Of a stretch of 64,000 bases of DNA, positions 1-13,279 are shown one piece after another; the first letter of the stretch is position 1; every line of letters begins with the position of its first letter. The notes under the pieces are model-generated. The model was not told the origin of the DNA. It saw nothing but the letters and a program-made list of their open reading frames with translations, and searched no databases. The stretch is from Methanocaldococcus villosus KIN24-T80. GTDB lineage: Archaea; AGJL01; Methanococci; Methanococcales; Methanocaldococcaceae. Where the stretch lies: the NCBI RefSeq assembly GCF_000371805.1, contig NZ_AQUK01000001.1, positions 1,066,268-1,130,267 of the forward strand, written 5' to 3'. Both the position numbers and the translations under genes were made by a program.

Positions 1-880
<880 letters not shown>

Positions 881-895
881 ATTTATGGTGAAATT

Positions 896-4790
<3,895 letters not shown>

Positions 4791-4799
4791 AATAACTAT

Positions 4800-4944
4800 A
4801 ACCCTCTAATGGCCGAGCCCTATTGAGCTGCCGTATGGTAGCTATGATATAGGGTTCGATATTAGAGGGACAGGGAGGTTTGGGCGAGTCGTGTGAGAGA
4901 GCTTAGCTCGATGAAGATGAGCACGATACAGCAAACCTCCCACA
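4800..4944 (+). ncRNA. Two-hairpin box H/ACA guide RNA
   Basis: Hairpin 1: CCCTCTAAT (4802-4810) pairs perfectly with ATTAGAGGG (4861-4869) and is followed at once by ACA (4870-4872). Its upper stem CCCTAT (4818-4823) pairs with ATAGGG (4849-4854), leaving an internal pocket of about 6-7 unpaired bases on each side. Above it TGAG and TGAT flank a short stem, as in the K-turn bound by L7Ae. Hairpin 2: GGGAGGTTTG (4873-4882) pairs perfectly with CAAACCTCCC (4932-4941) followed by ACA (4942-4944); TCGTG pairs with CACGA above the pocket, and TGAG/ATGA again flank a small stem. This is the architecture of archaeal RNAs that guide pseudouridylation of rRNA with Cbf5, Nop10, Gar1 and L7Ae; gar1 lies at 53576. 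The target uridines are unknown. The sequence is much more GC-rich than its surroundings. Confidence 0.9.
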
Positions 4945-4950
4945 TTTTTT
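4945..4950 (+). terminator. Poly-T terminator after the H/ACA RNA
   Basis: Six T residues directly follow the second ACA box, typical of intrinsic archaeal termination. This would set the 3' end of the guide RNA a few bases beyond its ACA. Confidence 0.55.
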
Positions 4951-4970
4951 ATTATACTATATTATTAGAT

Positions 4971-5035
4971 TTTTTAATATATATATTAAAAATTTTTAGA
5001 GCTATAAATATTTTTCTATTTGGAAAAAATAGAAA
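4971..5035. repeat. Palindrome and inverted repeat upstream of mer
   Basis: Bases 4971-4992 form a perfect 22-bp A/T-only palindrome. Further on, TTTCTATTT (5013-5021) and AAATAGAAA (5027-5035) form 9-bp inverted arms around a 5-base loop. Both lie between the guide RNA terminator and the mer promoter. They could be operator sites or a transcript-end hairpin; in DNA this rich in A and T the first could also be chance. Confidence 0.4.
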
Positions 5036-5087
5036 GTTTAATGATACACCTTGATAATATAAATAATATATATTAAAACTAAATTAG

Positions 5088-6092
<1,005 letters not shown>

Positions 6093-6184
6093 TTTATCTC
6101 TTTTTTATATTCATAATTCAAATAGAAAATATTAAATAACTTTAGTTTTTTATTATTATTTTAAAATTTTCAGAGTGTATAATT

Positions 6185-7291
6185 ATGTTCCTAATAGATC
6201 CTTTTTCTGGGATTAGTGGGGATATGTTTATCGCCGCTTTTTCAGAGTTTATAGATAAAAATGAGCTAATAAAAATTATAAATAAAGTTATAAATGCTAA
6301 AATAGATATTAAAAAAGTCAAGAAGAATGGTATTATAGCTAATAAATTGATTATATCAAAAAAAGATAAAAATCTTTCTTACAATGAGATGAAAGAAATA
6401 ATATTATCAGCAAATATAGATAATAGAATTAAAAATCATGCTATCTCTATTATAAATATATTGGCTAAAGCTGAAGCTAAAATTCATGGGATAGATTTAG
6501 ATGAAGTCCATTTTCATGAGATATCTGAAATAGACACAGTTATAGATGCTTTAGGAGCAGGGTATATAATAGAGAAGTTAAATTTAAAAAACAATTGTTA
6601 CTATCTTCCAATAAACTTAGGTAAGGGTTTTGTAAAAATTACTCATGGTCTATACCCAATTCCTGCTCCAGCAACATCTGAGATTTTAAAAGGATTTGAA
6701 GTGTTCTATTATGGTGAGGGGGAGTTAACTACACCTACAGGAGCCGCTATATTAAGATATATTAATCCAACACTATTAAAAGGTAGTTTTACTTATACAA
6801 AGGTCTCTTATGGAGCTGGAGATAGAGAGTATGAACTGTTAAACACTTTAAGAGTTTTTAAGCTAAAAGATAGAGAAGAGGTTATATTATTAGAAACAAA
6901 TGTTGATGATGTTTCTGGAGAGATTTTAGGATATTTGTATGATATATTAGATGTTAGAGATCTTCACATTATCCCATGTTATATGAAAAAAAATAGGCCA
7001 GGGTATTTAATTAGAGTAATTGTAGATAGAGATAAAGCTATTGAAACTGCTAAAAGATTAATGAAAGAAACTGGAACATTGGGGGTTAGGATTATTGATA
7101 TAAAAAGAATTAAAGCCAATAGGGAAGTTAAAGAGATAAACTATATGGGAGAAAAGGTGAAAGTAAAAGTTTCTGATATAGATGGGTGTATTATTTCAAA
7201 GAAACCAGAATATGAAGATTTGAAAAAAATAGCTAAAAAGTATAATAAACCTTTAAAAGATATTTATAATGAAGTAAAGAAAATTCTTTAA
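6185..7291 (+). CDS. larC: LarC family nickel-insertion protein
   Basis: The 368-aa protein matches the LarC (DUF111) family: N-terminal FLIDPFSGISGDMF, HFHEISEIDTVIDALGAGYI near residues 112-130, and the LLETNVDDVSGEILG segment near 239 that starts the C-terminal domain. In lactobacilli LarC inserts nickel into the pincer cofactor of lactate racemase, using CTP. There the gene needs a frameshift; here it is one open frame. No larA, larB or larE is in the window, so the substrate here is unproven. It sits 13 bases before selB and is probably co-transcribed with it. The SD before ATG 6185 is weak. Confidence 0.85.
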   Translation: MFLIDPFSGISGDMFIAAFSEFIDKNELIKIINKVINAKIDIKKVKKNGIIANKLIISKKDKNLSYNEMKEIILSANIDNRIKNHAISIINILAKAEAKIHGIDLDEVHFHEISEIDTVIDALGAGYIIEKLNLKNNCYYLPINLGKGFVKITHGLYPIPAPATSEILKGFEVFYYGEGELTTPTGAAILRYINPTLLKGSFTYTKVSYGAGDREYELLNTLRVFKLKDREEVILLETNVDDVSGEILGYLYDILDVRDLHIIPCYMKKNRPGYLIRVIVDRDKAIETAKRLMKETGTLGVRIIDIKRIKANREVKEINYMGEKVKVKVSDIDGCIISKKPEYEDLKKIAKKYNKPLKDIYNEVKKIL

Positions 7292-7304
7292 AGGGAGAGG
7301 ATTT

Positions 7305-8693
7305 ATGATTAACATTAATATTGGGCTATTTGGCCACATAGATCATGGAAAGACTGAGTTAGCTAAAAAGCTAACAGAAATTCCTTCAACATCAGCACTA
7401 GATAAACCAAAAGAATCTAAGATAAGAGGAATAACTGTTGATCTTGGATTCTCATCATTTACATTGGATGATTATAACATTACTCTAGTAGATGCACCAG
7501 GGCATGCAGAGCTAATAAGAACTGCTATTGGAGCAAGTAACATTATTGATTTAGCTATCTTAGTTGTTGATGCTAAAGAATCTGCAAAGCCACAAACTGG
7601 AGAACATTTAATAGTTTTAGACCTTTTAAATATCCCCACTATTGTAGCTATAAATAAAATAGATATAGCCTCAGAAGAAGAAATTAAAAAAACTGAACTA
7701 ATAATGAGAAATATTCTAAATTCAACAAAGAATTTAAAAAATTCTAAGATAGTTAAAATCTCTGCTAAAACTGGTGAAGGAATAGATAAGTTAAAGGAAG
7801 AGATAAAAAATCTTTTGAAAAAAATAAAAATTGAGAGAGATACAAATAGTTATTTAAAAATGCCTATTGATCATGCTTTTAAAATAAAAGGTGTTGGAAC
7901 AGTAGTTACAGGCACAATACATAAGGGGACATTAAAAGTTGGAGATAATGTTATTATTCTACCAATAAATTATGATGTTAAAGTTAAAAGTATTCAGTGT
8001 TTTAAAAAGGATGTAGAAATGGCAAAAGCTGGGGATAGGGTAGGTGTGGCTTTGTTAAATGTTGAGCCTGAAAGTATTTATAGAGGCTGTGTATTGACAT
8101 CAAAAGATACTAAGCTTAAAGTAGCAGAAAAATTCATAGCAAAAATTAAAGTATTAGAGTTATTTAAGTATAATTTAAAACCTAAAATGAAAGTGCATAT
8201 TCATGCAGGTTTATTAACAGTGCCTGCTAAGATAATTCCTTTTAATTATGAAATTGTAAATGATAAAAAAGAAGCCGTAGTTTTAGATAATGTAAAGGCA
8301 GGGGACAAATGTTATTGCTTATTTATTTTAGAGGAACCTATTGTTTTAGAGGAAGGAGATAAAGTATTAATCATGAGACTAGATTTACCAGCAACAGTTT
8401 TAAGAATAGCAGGTTTTGGAGAAGTTATGGGGTTTAATGATATTGAGTTAAAGAGATTAATTGTAAAGGAAGGGAGAATTATAAAGAAAAAAGATAAATT
8501 TTTTGTTGAAGGATTAGCTCATTCAAAACAGATAGCTGAAAAACTAGTTGGAGAACTAGTTTATTTACCTGAAAAAGATAAATATGTTAAAATAACAGGA
8601 ACATTTGGTACTAAAGGGTTATTAACTATTGATGCTGAAGGAGTAGAAGGGGGGGAAAAGGTTATATTAAAAAAAGTGAGAAAGTGGGGATAA
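7305..8693 (+). CDS. selB: Selenocysteine-specific translation elongation factor SelB
   Basis: This GTPase delivers selenocysteyl-tRNA to UGA codons. It has G1 GHIDHGKT at residues 10-17, G3 DAPG at 63-66 and G4 NKID at 116-119, then two beta-barrel domains like EF-Tu and a short C-terminal domain IV. The length (462 aa) fits archaeal SelB, which lacks the long SECIS-binding extension of bacterial SelB. Its presence implies that the organism makes selenoproteins; I saw no clear in-frame UGA selenoprotein in this window. The SD GGGAGAGG precedes ATG 7305. Confidence 0.92.
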   Translation: MININIGLFGHIDHGKTELAKKLTEIPSTSALDKPKESKIRGITVDLGFSSFTLDDYNITLVDAPGHAELIRTAIGASNIIDLAILVVDAKESAKPQTGEHLIVLDLLNIPTIVAINKIDIASEEEIKKTELIMRNILNSTKNLKNSKIVKISAKTGEGIDKLKEEIKNLLKKIKIERDTNSYLKMPIDHAFKIKGVGTVVTGTIHKGTLKVGDNVIILPINYDVKVKSIQCFKKDVEMAKAGDRVGVALLNVEPESIYRGCVLTSKDTKLKVAEKFIAKIKVLELFKYNLKPKMKVHIHAGLLTVPAKIIPFNYEIVNDKKEAVVLDNVKAGDKCYCLFILEEPIVLEEGDKVLIMRLDLPATVLRIAGFGEVMGFNDIELKRLIVKEGRIIKKKDKFFVEGLAHSKQIAEKLVGELVYLPEKDKYVKITGTFGTKGLLTIDAEGVEGGEKVILKKVRKWG

Positions 8694-8695
8694 AA

Positions 8696-9115
8696 ATGAT
8701 AAATATCATAGACTATCCATACAAAAAGTTAACAATTGAGCACAATAATGGTTTAATTCTAATAAAACTTAGATCTAAGGATGATGAAGATTATATAAAG
8801 ATGAATTTAGAAGCAGCATCACTTTTAAGACTGTTTTTAGATAAAAGTGTAATTATTGCTGAAAGAATGACATACAATTTTAAAAAAAATAATATGAAAA
8901 CTGATAAAATAACTGATATAGGGACAGTATTTGGTATAAATGGTAGGATGTCTGTAGGGGTTTTACCAGCTGACTGTGAAAGAATTGCTTGTATCTTACT
9001 AGGATTACATAAAGAGAATAAAGACATGTCTATAGTTTTAAAACCAAAAAAAGCTGCTCTAATGTCTTTAATAATAAGTAAAATTGTTGCTGATAATTAT
9101 TTAAAATCAATATAA
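8696..9115 (+). CDS. Conserved hypothetical protein downstream of selB
   Basis: The 139-aa protein has no motif that I recognise. It looks soluble and mixed alpha/beta, with a conserved-looking centre (TDIGTVFGINGRMSVGVLPADC) and a C-terminal hydrophobic helix. ATG 8696 follows the selB stop by two bases with GTGGGGAT overlapping the end of selB, so translation is probably coupled. The tail overlaps the convergent p27-like gene by 9 bases. The link to selB is positional only. Confidence 0.7.
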   Translation: MINIIDYPYKKLTIEHNNGLILIKLRSKDDEDYIKMNLEAASLLRLFLDKSVIIAERMTYNFKKNNMKTDKITDIGTVFGINGRMSVGVLPADCERIACILLGLHKENKDMSIVLKPKKAALMSLIISKIVADNYLKSI

Positions 9116-9400
9116 TTCTTTTTTAATTTTTATTAATATTGCTATTGCTTCACCAATTTCTTTTATTCTGCTAATTTCATTCTCATTTTTTAATTTCTCT
9201 AAGAGATAATCAATTTTTTTATCAATAATGTCATTTTTATCTAATTTATGGCTATCTTCTAAGTTTGATTTGTTACATATTGCACAGTAAATTTTTCCAT
9301 CTTTTTCAAACAAAGGAAAACCACATTTTTCACAGTGTTTGCTTAACATTTTAGCTCCTTTTAATAATTCTTCAGATGTTATTTTTATAGGATCCAACAT
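9107..9400 (-). CDS. Zinc-ribbon protein of the Sjogren/scleroderma autoantigen 1 (p27) family
   Basis: A 97-aa protein with one zinc ribbon (C23-x2-C26 ... C39-x2-C42) followed by a lysine-rich helical tail likely to form a coiled coil. The N-terminal sequence SEELLKGAKMLSKHCEKCG...FEKDGKIYCAIC fits the autoantigen p27 family of archaea and eukaryotes, whose molecular function is not established. The start ATG has GGTGAT three bases ahead. It is divergent from the archaellum operon, and its promoter must share the 9401-9480 region. Confidence 0.8.
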   Translation of the reverse strand: MLDPIKITSEELLKGAKMLSKHCEKCGFPLFEKDGKIYCAICNKSNLEDSHKLDKNDIIDKKIDYLLEKLKNENEISRIKEIGEAIAILIKIKKELY

Positions 9401-9442
9401 ATCACCGTCTATTAACTAATTTTATTTCTTTTATTGACTAAC

Positions 9443-9476
9443 TACCTACATAAACACTTACAAAACCGATTACAAA
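9443..9476 (+). promoter_or_regulatory. Candidate activator sites upstream of the archaellum promoter
   Basis: TACATA at 9447 and TACAAA at 9459 and 9471 start exactly 12 bp apart; TACCTA at 9443 overlaps the first. They end just before the TATA box. In Methanococcus maripaludis the archaellum activator EarA binds several TACATA-like hexamers upstream of the fla promoter (recalled from the literature). The match in motif, number and place suggests the same control here. Confidence 0.6.
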
Positions 9477-9491
9477 AAAAGCATATATTTA
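9476..9491 (+). promoter_or_regulatory. Archaellum operon promoter (BRE and TATA box)
   Basis: AAAAAGCA followed by TATATTTA (9484-9491) forms a good BRE/TATA pair. Transcription would begin near 9512, leaving a leader of about 60 bases before flaB1. This is the only strong promoter visible before flaJ. Confidence 0.6.
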
Positions 9492-9559
9492 TGCTATTAT
9501 AAGTATATTATTGAAGTGTGTGAGGTTAGGAATGGGGAATTGAAAGGATAAAACCTTTT

Positions 9560-9759
9560 TGGGTGAGATACCATGAAAGTAATAGAGTTCTTAAAAGGTA
9601 AGAAAGGGGCAATAGGTATAGGTACATTAATTATATTCATTGCTATGGTCTTAGTCGCTGCAGTAGCAGCAGCAGTACTCATAAATACAAGTGGGTTCTT
9701 GCAACAAAAAGCTATGGCTACAGGTAAGGAGAGTACAGAGCAAGTAGCTAGTGGATTAC
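9560..9759 (+). repeat. 200-bp perfect direct repeat, copy 1 (flaB1)
   Basis: Bases 9560-9759 are identical to 10262-10461, covering the SD, signal peptide, hydrophobic helix and the first part of the mature flagellin, including all silent positions. The boundaries are sharp (T/C mismatch before, T/A mismatch after). A second identical patch of 33 bp lies at 9826-9858 and 10525-10557. Confidence 0.93.
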
Positions 9760-10238
9760 TATGCTCTGGAGTTACAGGACATTATGTTAAAAATAAAGGG
9801 ATAGATAGAATAGTTATTTACATTACACCAAATGCAGGATCTGCTCCAATTGACTTAAAGCAGTGTAAATTATTCTTAATGTATGATGGTAAAGCTGTGT
9901 CATTAAACTTTTCAAAATACGACACTAATACTGTAGGAGATTTCACTAATGGAATTAAAGATATTTTTAATACAACAGTTGTCAAGTGGAATAATGCTGA
10001 TGCTACATCATTTGTAGTTGTTGCCTTACAAGATGACGACAAATCATTATTAACTAATGCGGTTATTAATAAAGGAGATTTAGCAGGAGTATTAGTTAAT
10101 GTTAGTGCTGCATTTGGTAAACATGTAGGAACAAGAGAAAGAGTTTCAGGATACTTACAACCAGAATTTGGAGCTCCAGCAGTTATTGAATTCACAACAC
10201 CAGCAGCATTTACCAGTGATGTAATTGAACTACAATAA
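9573..10238 (+). CDS. flaB1: Archaellin FlaB1
   Basis: Structural subunit of the archaellum filament, 221 aa. It has a class III (type IV pilin-like) leader [12 protein letters not shown] cut before AIGIGTL by FlaK, then the hydrophobic assembly helix (about 13-45) and a beta-rich outer domain with N-glycosylation sequons such as NFS, NTT and NVS. The C-terminus ends in the EFTTPA...IELQ type seen in all three copies. The ATG follows GGTGAGATACC. It opens the operon behind a TATA box and is nearly identical to flaB2 in its first 62 codons. Confidence 0.96.
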   Translation: MKVIEFLKGKKGAIGIGTLIIFIAMVLVAAVAAAVLINTSGFLQQKAMATGKESTEQVASGLLCSGVTGHYVKNKGIDRIVIYITPNAGSAPIDLKQCKLFLMYDGKAVSLNFSKYDTNTVGDFTNGIKDIFNTTVVKWNNADATSFVVVALQDDDKSLLTNAVINKGDLAGVLVNVSAAFGKHVGTRERVSGYLQPEFGAPAVIEFTTPAAFTSDVIELQ

Positions 10239-10261
10239 AATAACTTTAATAAAATAATCTC

Positions 10262-10461
10262 TGGGTGAGATACCATGAAAGTAATAGAGTTCTTAAAAGG
10301 TAAGAAAGGGGCAATAGGTATAGGTACATTAATTATATTCATTGCTATGGTCTTAGTCGCTGCAGTAGCAGCAGCAGTACTCATAAATACAAGTGGGTTC
10401 TTGCAACAAAAAGCTATGGCTACAGGTAAGGAGAGTACAGAGCAAGTAGCTAGTGGATTAC
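10262..10461 (+). repeat. 200-bp perfect direct repeat, copy 2 (flaB2)
   Basis: This copy starts just before the flaB2 SD and ends in codon 63 of flaB2. flaB3 shares a shorter stretch of about 40 identical bases (around 11048-11089) in the region encoding the processing site and helix. Confidence 0.93.
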
Positions 10462-10952
10462 AAGTTATAAGAGTATTGGGTAATCACAGTGGGGGTAAGA
10501 TTAATTGGTTAGCTGTGCTAATTTCACCAAATGCAGGATCTGCTCCAATTGACTTAAGTCAAGCAACAGTAATGATAACAGATGGTACTCATAAAGTTAT
10601 AGCAAAATACAATTCAACATTCTTCAATGGTACATTAAAAAATGGAGGATCTATATTTGAAGCAAAATATAATAACACAACAGCACTTAAACCACTATTT
10701 GATGATTTACCAGCAACAGCATTTGGTATAGTCGTATTACAAGATGCTGATACATCTTGCAGTAAAGATACTCCAGTAATTAACAAAGGAGATATAGTAG
10801 CAATATGTCTAAATGTTTCAAATACATTAAACTTAAAACCAAGAACAAAAGTTACTGGTGCAGTAATTCCAGAATTTGGAGCTCCAGCAGTTATCTCATT
10901 CACAACACCTGCAACATACTTAGATACTCAACACATAATTGAGCTACAATAA
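10275..10952 (+). CDS. flaB2: Archaellin FlaB2
   Basis: Second archaellin, 225 aa, with the same 12-residue leader and [10 protein letters not shown] helix as FlaB1. The outer domain differs from FlaB1 but keeps the [11 protein letters not shown] and EFGAPAVI patches and several sequons (NHS, NST, NGT, NTT, NVS). Its start lies 36 bases after flaB1 and has an identical SD. In methanococci FlaB1 and FlaB2 are the main filament subunits; that role is inferred here from order and similarity. Confidence 0.95.
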   Translation: MKVIEFLKGKKGAIGIGTLIIFIAMVLVAAVAAAVLINTSGFLQQKAMATGKESTEQVASGLQVIRVLGNHSGGKINWLAVLISPNAGSAPIDLSQATVMITDGTHKVIAKYNSTFFNGTLKNGGSIFEAKYNNTTALKPLFDDLPATAFGIVVLQDADTSCSKDTPVINKGDIVAICLNVSNTLNLKPRTKVTGAVIPEFGAPAVISFTTPATYLDTQHIIELQ

Positions 10953-11024
10953 ATTCCTTACTAAAATTTTTAATATTATTTTTAATAAAATTCTAAATAT
11001 GTTAAAAATACTTGGTGATCTAAT

Positions 11025-11732
11025 ATGATAGATTTTTTAAAATCTAAAAAAGGGGCAATAGGTATAGGTACATTAATTATATTCATTGCATTAGTCTTAG
11101 TCGCTGCAGTAGCAGCGGCTGTAATTATAAATACTGCATCTAATCTCCAACATAAGGCTTCAAGGATAGGACAGGAATCTACAAAACAGGTTGCTAGTGG
11201 ATTGCAGGTATTGAATGTTTATGGTTATGCTCCAAATGCTCCAAATGGTAATGTGGAGAAATTACTAATAATTATAACCCCAAATGTTGGAGATGAAGTT
11301 GATTTGTCACAAGTTATTGTTACCTTAAGTAATGGAAAGAAAAAAGTTTCATTAGTATATGGTGGAGGAAATTATACAGTGTATAATGTAACATACAATG
11401 GAGCTACAGATTTATTTAATGGTGATGGAGGAGCTTCTGGTAGTGATATTCAAAAATTGTGGAATGATTTAAACAACTCAAATGATAAAGCTATATTTGG
11501 ATTAATTATATTGCATGATGATGACAGTTCTTTAAGTAATTTGGACCATCCAACAGCTAACTTTGGGGATAAAGTAGCAATAGCTATTGCATTGGACAGT
11601 GCATCAGTAAATATGTCAATAGCTCCAAGAGATAAAGTATCTGGTGAAGTTATACCTGAATATGGGGCACCAGGTATAATAGATTTCAAAGCACCTTCAA
11701 CATTCACTACTAAGGTTGTAATGTTACAATAA
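11025..11732 (+). CDS. flaB3: Archaellin FlaB3
   Basis: Third archaellin, 235 aa, with leader MIDFLKSKKG cut before [15 protein letters not shown]. The outer domain is more acidic and more diverged, with sequons NYT, NVT, NNS and NMS. In methanococci FlaB3 forms the curved hook-like region near the cell; this is inferred by order. The start ATG follows GGTGAT with a 6-base spacer. The gap before it (72 bases) is AT-rich without a clear terminator. Confidence 0.94.
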   Translation: MIDFLKSKKGAIGIGTLIIFIALVLVAAVAAAVIINTASNLQHKASRIGQESTKQVASGLQVLNVYGYAPNAPNGNVEKLLIIITPNVGDEVDLSQVIVTLSNGKKKVSLVYGGGNYTVYNVTYNGATDLFNGDGGASGSDIQKLWNDLNNSNDKAIFGLIILHDDDSSLSNLDHPTANFGDKVAIAIALDSASVNMSIAPRDKVSGEVIPEYGAPGIIDFKAPSTFTTKVVMLQ

Positions 11733-11767
11733 ATTTATTATTTTAAATATTTTTATAGGGGATTATT

Positions 11768-12360
11768 ATGAACATAAAAGATATTATTAACTCAATAAAA
11801 GAAAAACTATCCTCATTAAAAGGAATAAAAAAAAAGAAGAAGTAAAAACTGAAGAAATTTTACCAGAAGAAGAAATAGTTATTGAAGAAGATGTTGGTAA
11901 ATTTGAAGAGATTGAAAGAGCTATCAAGGAGTTAATGGAAACTTCTGAAAATTTAATGGCAAAAGTTAGTGATTTAGAATCAAGATTACCAAGATTAGAA
12001 TCTAGTATAAATGCACTTAGAAAGGAAAATGAAATGTTAAGAATTGAAATAGAAAAAATCAATGAAAGTTTACAAGATATTATGTCCCTATATGAAGTTG
12101 TATCAAATCAAATAAATCCATTTATAGGAGTTTCAAAAATTACAGCTACAAGTTTAGAAAAATTGGAAAGATTAGAAGCTGATTACAAAAAACTAAAAAA
12201 AACTTTGGAGGAGTTGACCAATGACCTGGTTGTACTTGGATCTCTCTACTTAAGGCAGTTAAATATCAATCTTGAGGATATCATAAAAGATGTTATTGAA
12301 GAAGAGCTTGTAAAAGCAATGTCAGGAGAGGATGAGCATGATACAAAAGACAATAAATGA
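11768..12360 (+). CDS. flaC: Archaellum protein FlaC, frameshifted at a poly-A run
   Basis: FlaC with FlaD/E forms the cytoplasmic ring around the archaellum motor in Euryarchaeota. ATG 11768 has a GGGGATT SD, but its frame stops after 25 codons at 11843. The rest of the protein continues in the -1 frame and is open to 12360. Joining them at the nine-A run (11827-11835) gives 197 aa, the usual size, with a coiled-coil middle (EIERAIKELMETSENL) and a FlaC/D/E-type tail. The run contains A AAA AAG (11830-11836) in the zero frame, a classic -1 slippery site. Alternatives are transcript slippage, a real mutation or an assembly error. A start at 11935 would drop the conserved acidic N-terminal segment and has no clear SD. 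Confidence 0.8.
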
Positions 12361-13234
12361 GCCTTCTATGGTTATATCTGAAGAAGAGTTTCTTACTGAA
12401 GATGAAATTGAAGAATATTTAGATAATCTTAGAGATAAGTTGCCTTCTTTCATTATAATCTTATTAAAAAATAATTTGAGAGGAAAGAGAGTTACGAAGA
12501 GACAGTTAGATAAAATAGTTGAAAGAGTTTCAGAAGTCCTTTCAAAAGGTAAAGAAGACAAAACTGAAGAGCTTTATAAAAAATTACAATCTCTTGAAGA
12601 GAAATTAGATACTATAATGAAATTAACTACTGTTGCAGTATCTACAAAGATCTCTGAAGAAGTGGAAGAAAAAGAAGAAATAAAAGAAGAGGTTATAAAA
12701 GAAAGAGAAGAAAAAGAAGAAACTAAAGAAGAGAAGGAAGAAGTTAAAGAAGAATTACCAACAATTGAAGAGAAAGAAGAAGAGAAAGAAGAGGAGCCTG
12801 AAATAAAAATAGAACCTGAAATAAAAGTAGAAGAAGTTAAAGAAGGTGAAGTTATGATTGAAGAAGAAAAGAAATATATATTGAATGATATTCCAGAAGA
12901 TGCTGTATCTATGGCATTAGCTTTTAAATGGTTAGAATTTCTTATAAATAGAGTAGGCATATCAAATTTGCCTGATATATTAGATTTTTATAATAAAATT
13001 GGATGGATATCTAGTAAGGTGGTATTAAAGTTATTAAAATTTGCAAAGAATATGAGAGTTATGGTTGATGAAAATATAAAAGTTAGAGATAAGCTAACTC
13101 CTAGTGAGCATATAATGTCATTAATGTATATTGAAAAATTAGCTGGAGCTAAAGTAGATCCTGAAACATTAGAAATGTTAGAATTGGAATTAAGAAGAAT
13201 AAAAAAATGGGTTGAAGAGTTAAAATACATCTAA
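12338..13234 (+). CDS. flaD: Archaellum protein FlaD
   Basis: FlaD is a cytoplasmic component of the archaellum motor ring and links it to the chemotaxis machinery (CheF binding in other Euryarchaeota). The 298-aa protein has an N-terminal helical part, a long Lys/Glu-rich linker (about 105-170), and a C-terminal FlaD/E domain (DAVSMALAFKWLEFLINRVG...GWIS) nearly parallel to FlaE. I chose ATG 12338 because GGAGAGG ends six bases before it; ATG 12332 is too close to that SD. It overlaps flaC by 23 bases. Confidence 0.93.
   Translation: MIQKTINEPSMVISEEEFLTEDEIEEYLDNLRDKLPSFIIILLKNNLRGKRVTKRQLDKIVERVSEVLSKGKEDKTEELYKKLQSLEEKLDTIMKLTTVAVSTKISEEVEEKEEIKEEVIKEREEKEETKEEKEEVKEELPTIEEKEEEKEEEPEIKIEPEIKVEEVKEGEVMIEEEKKYILNDIPEDAVSMALAFKWLEFLINRVGISNLPDILDFYNKIGWISSKVVLKLLKFAKNMRVMVDENIKVRDKLTPSEHIMSLMYIEKLAGAKVDPETLEMLELELRRIKKWVEELKYI
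12854..13234 (+). CDS. Possible short FlaD from an internal start
   Basis: Inside flaD and in frame, ATG 12854 is preceded by AAGGTGAA with a GTT spacer, as good an SD as any in the operon. Translation from it would give a 126-aa protein consisting only of the FlaD/E domain, the same architecture as FlaE. I recall that M. voltae flaD gives both a large and a roughly 15-kDa product. This is inference; the long form is also well supported. Confidence 0.5.
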   Translation: MIEEEKKYILNDIPEDAVSMALAFKWLEFLINRVGISNLPDILDFYNKIGWISSKVVLKLLKFAKNMRVMVDENIKVRDKLTPSEHIMSLMYIEKLAGAKVDPETLEMLELELRRIKKWVEELKYI

Positions 13235-13279
13235 TAGGTGTTGAAAATGGAATTCAATGAACTTAAAGAGGTGAAGATT

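Noticed and set aside
7305-8693. Search for selenoprotein genes with in-frame TGA near selB
   Set aside because: No gene in the window stops at a TGA with a conserved continuation; genes end where their families end.
9818-10384. Long open frame on the minus strand across flaB1 and the start of flaB2
   Set aside because: It is the antisense of the two archaellin genes, has no SD or known motif, and exists because of the codon bias of the repeats.
12650-12850. Repetitive GAA/AAA-rich DNA in flaD as a possible satellite repeat
   Set aside because: It encodes the Lys/Glu-rich linker in frame and has no exact repeated unit.
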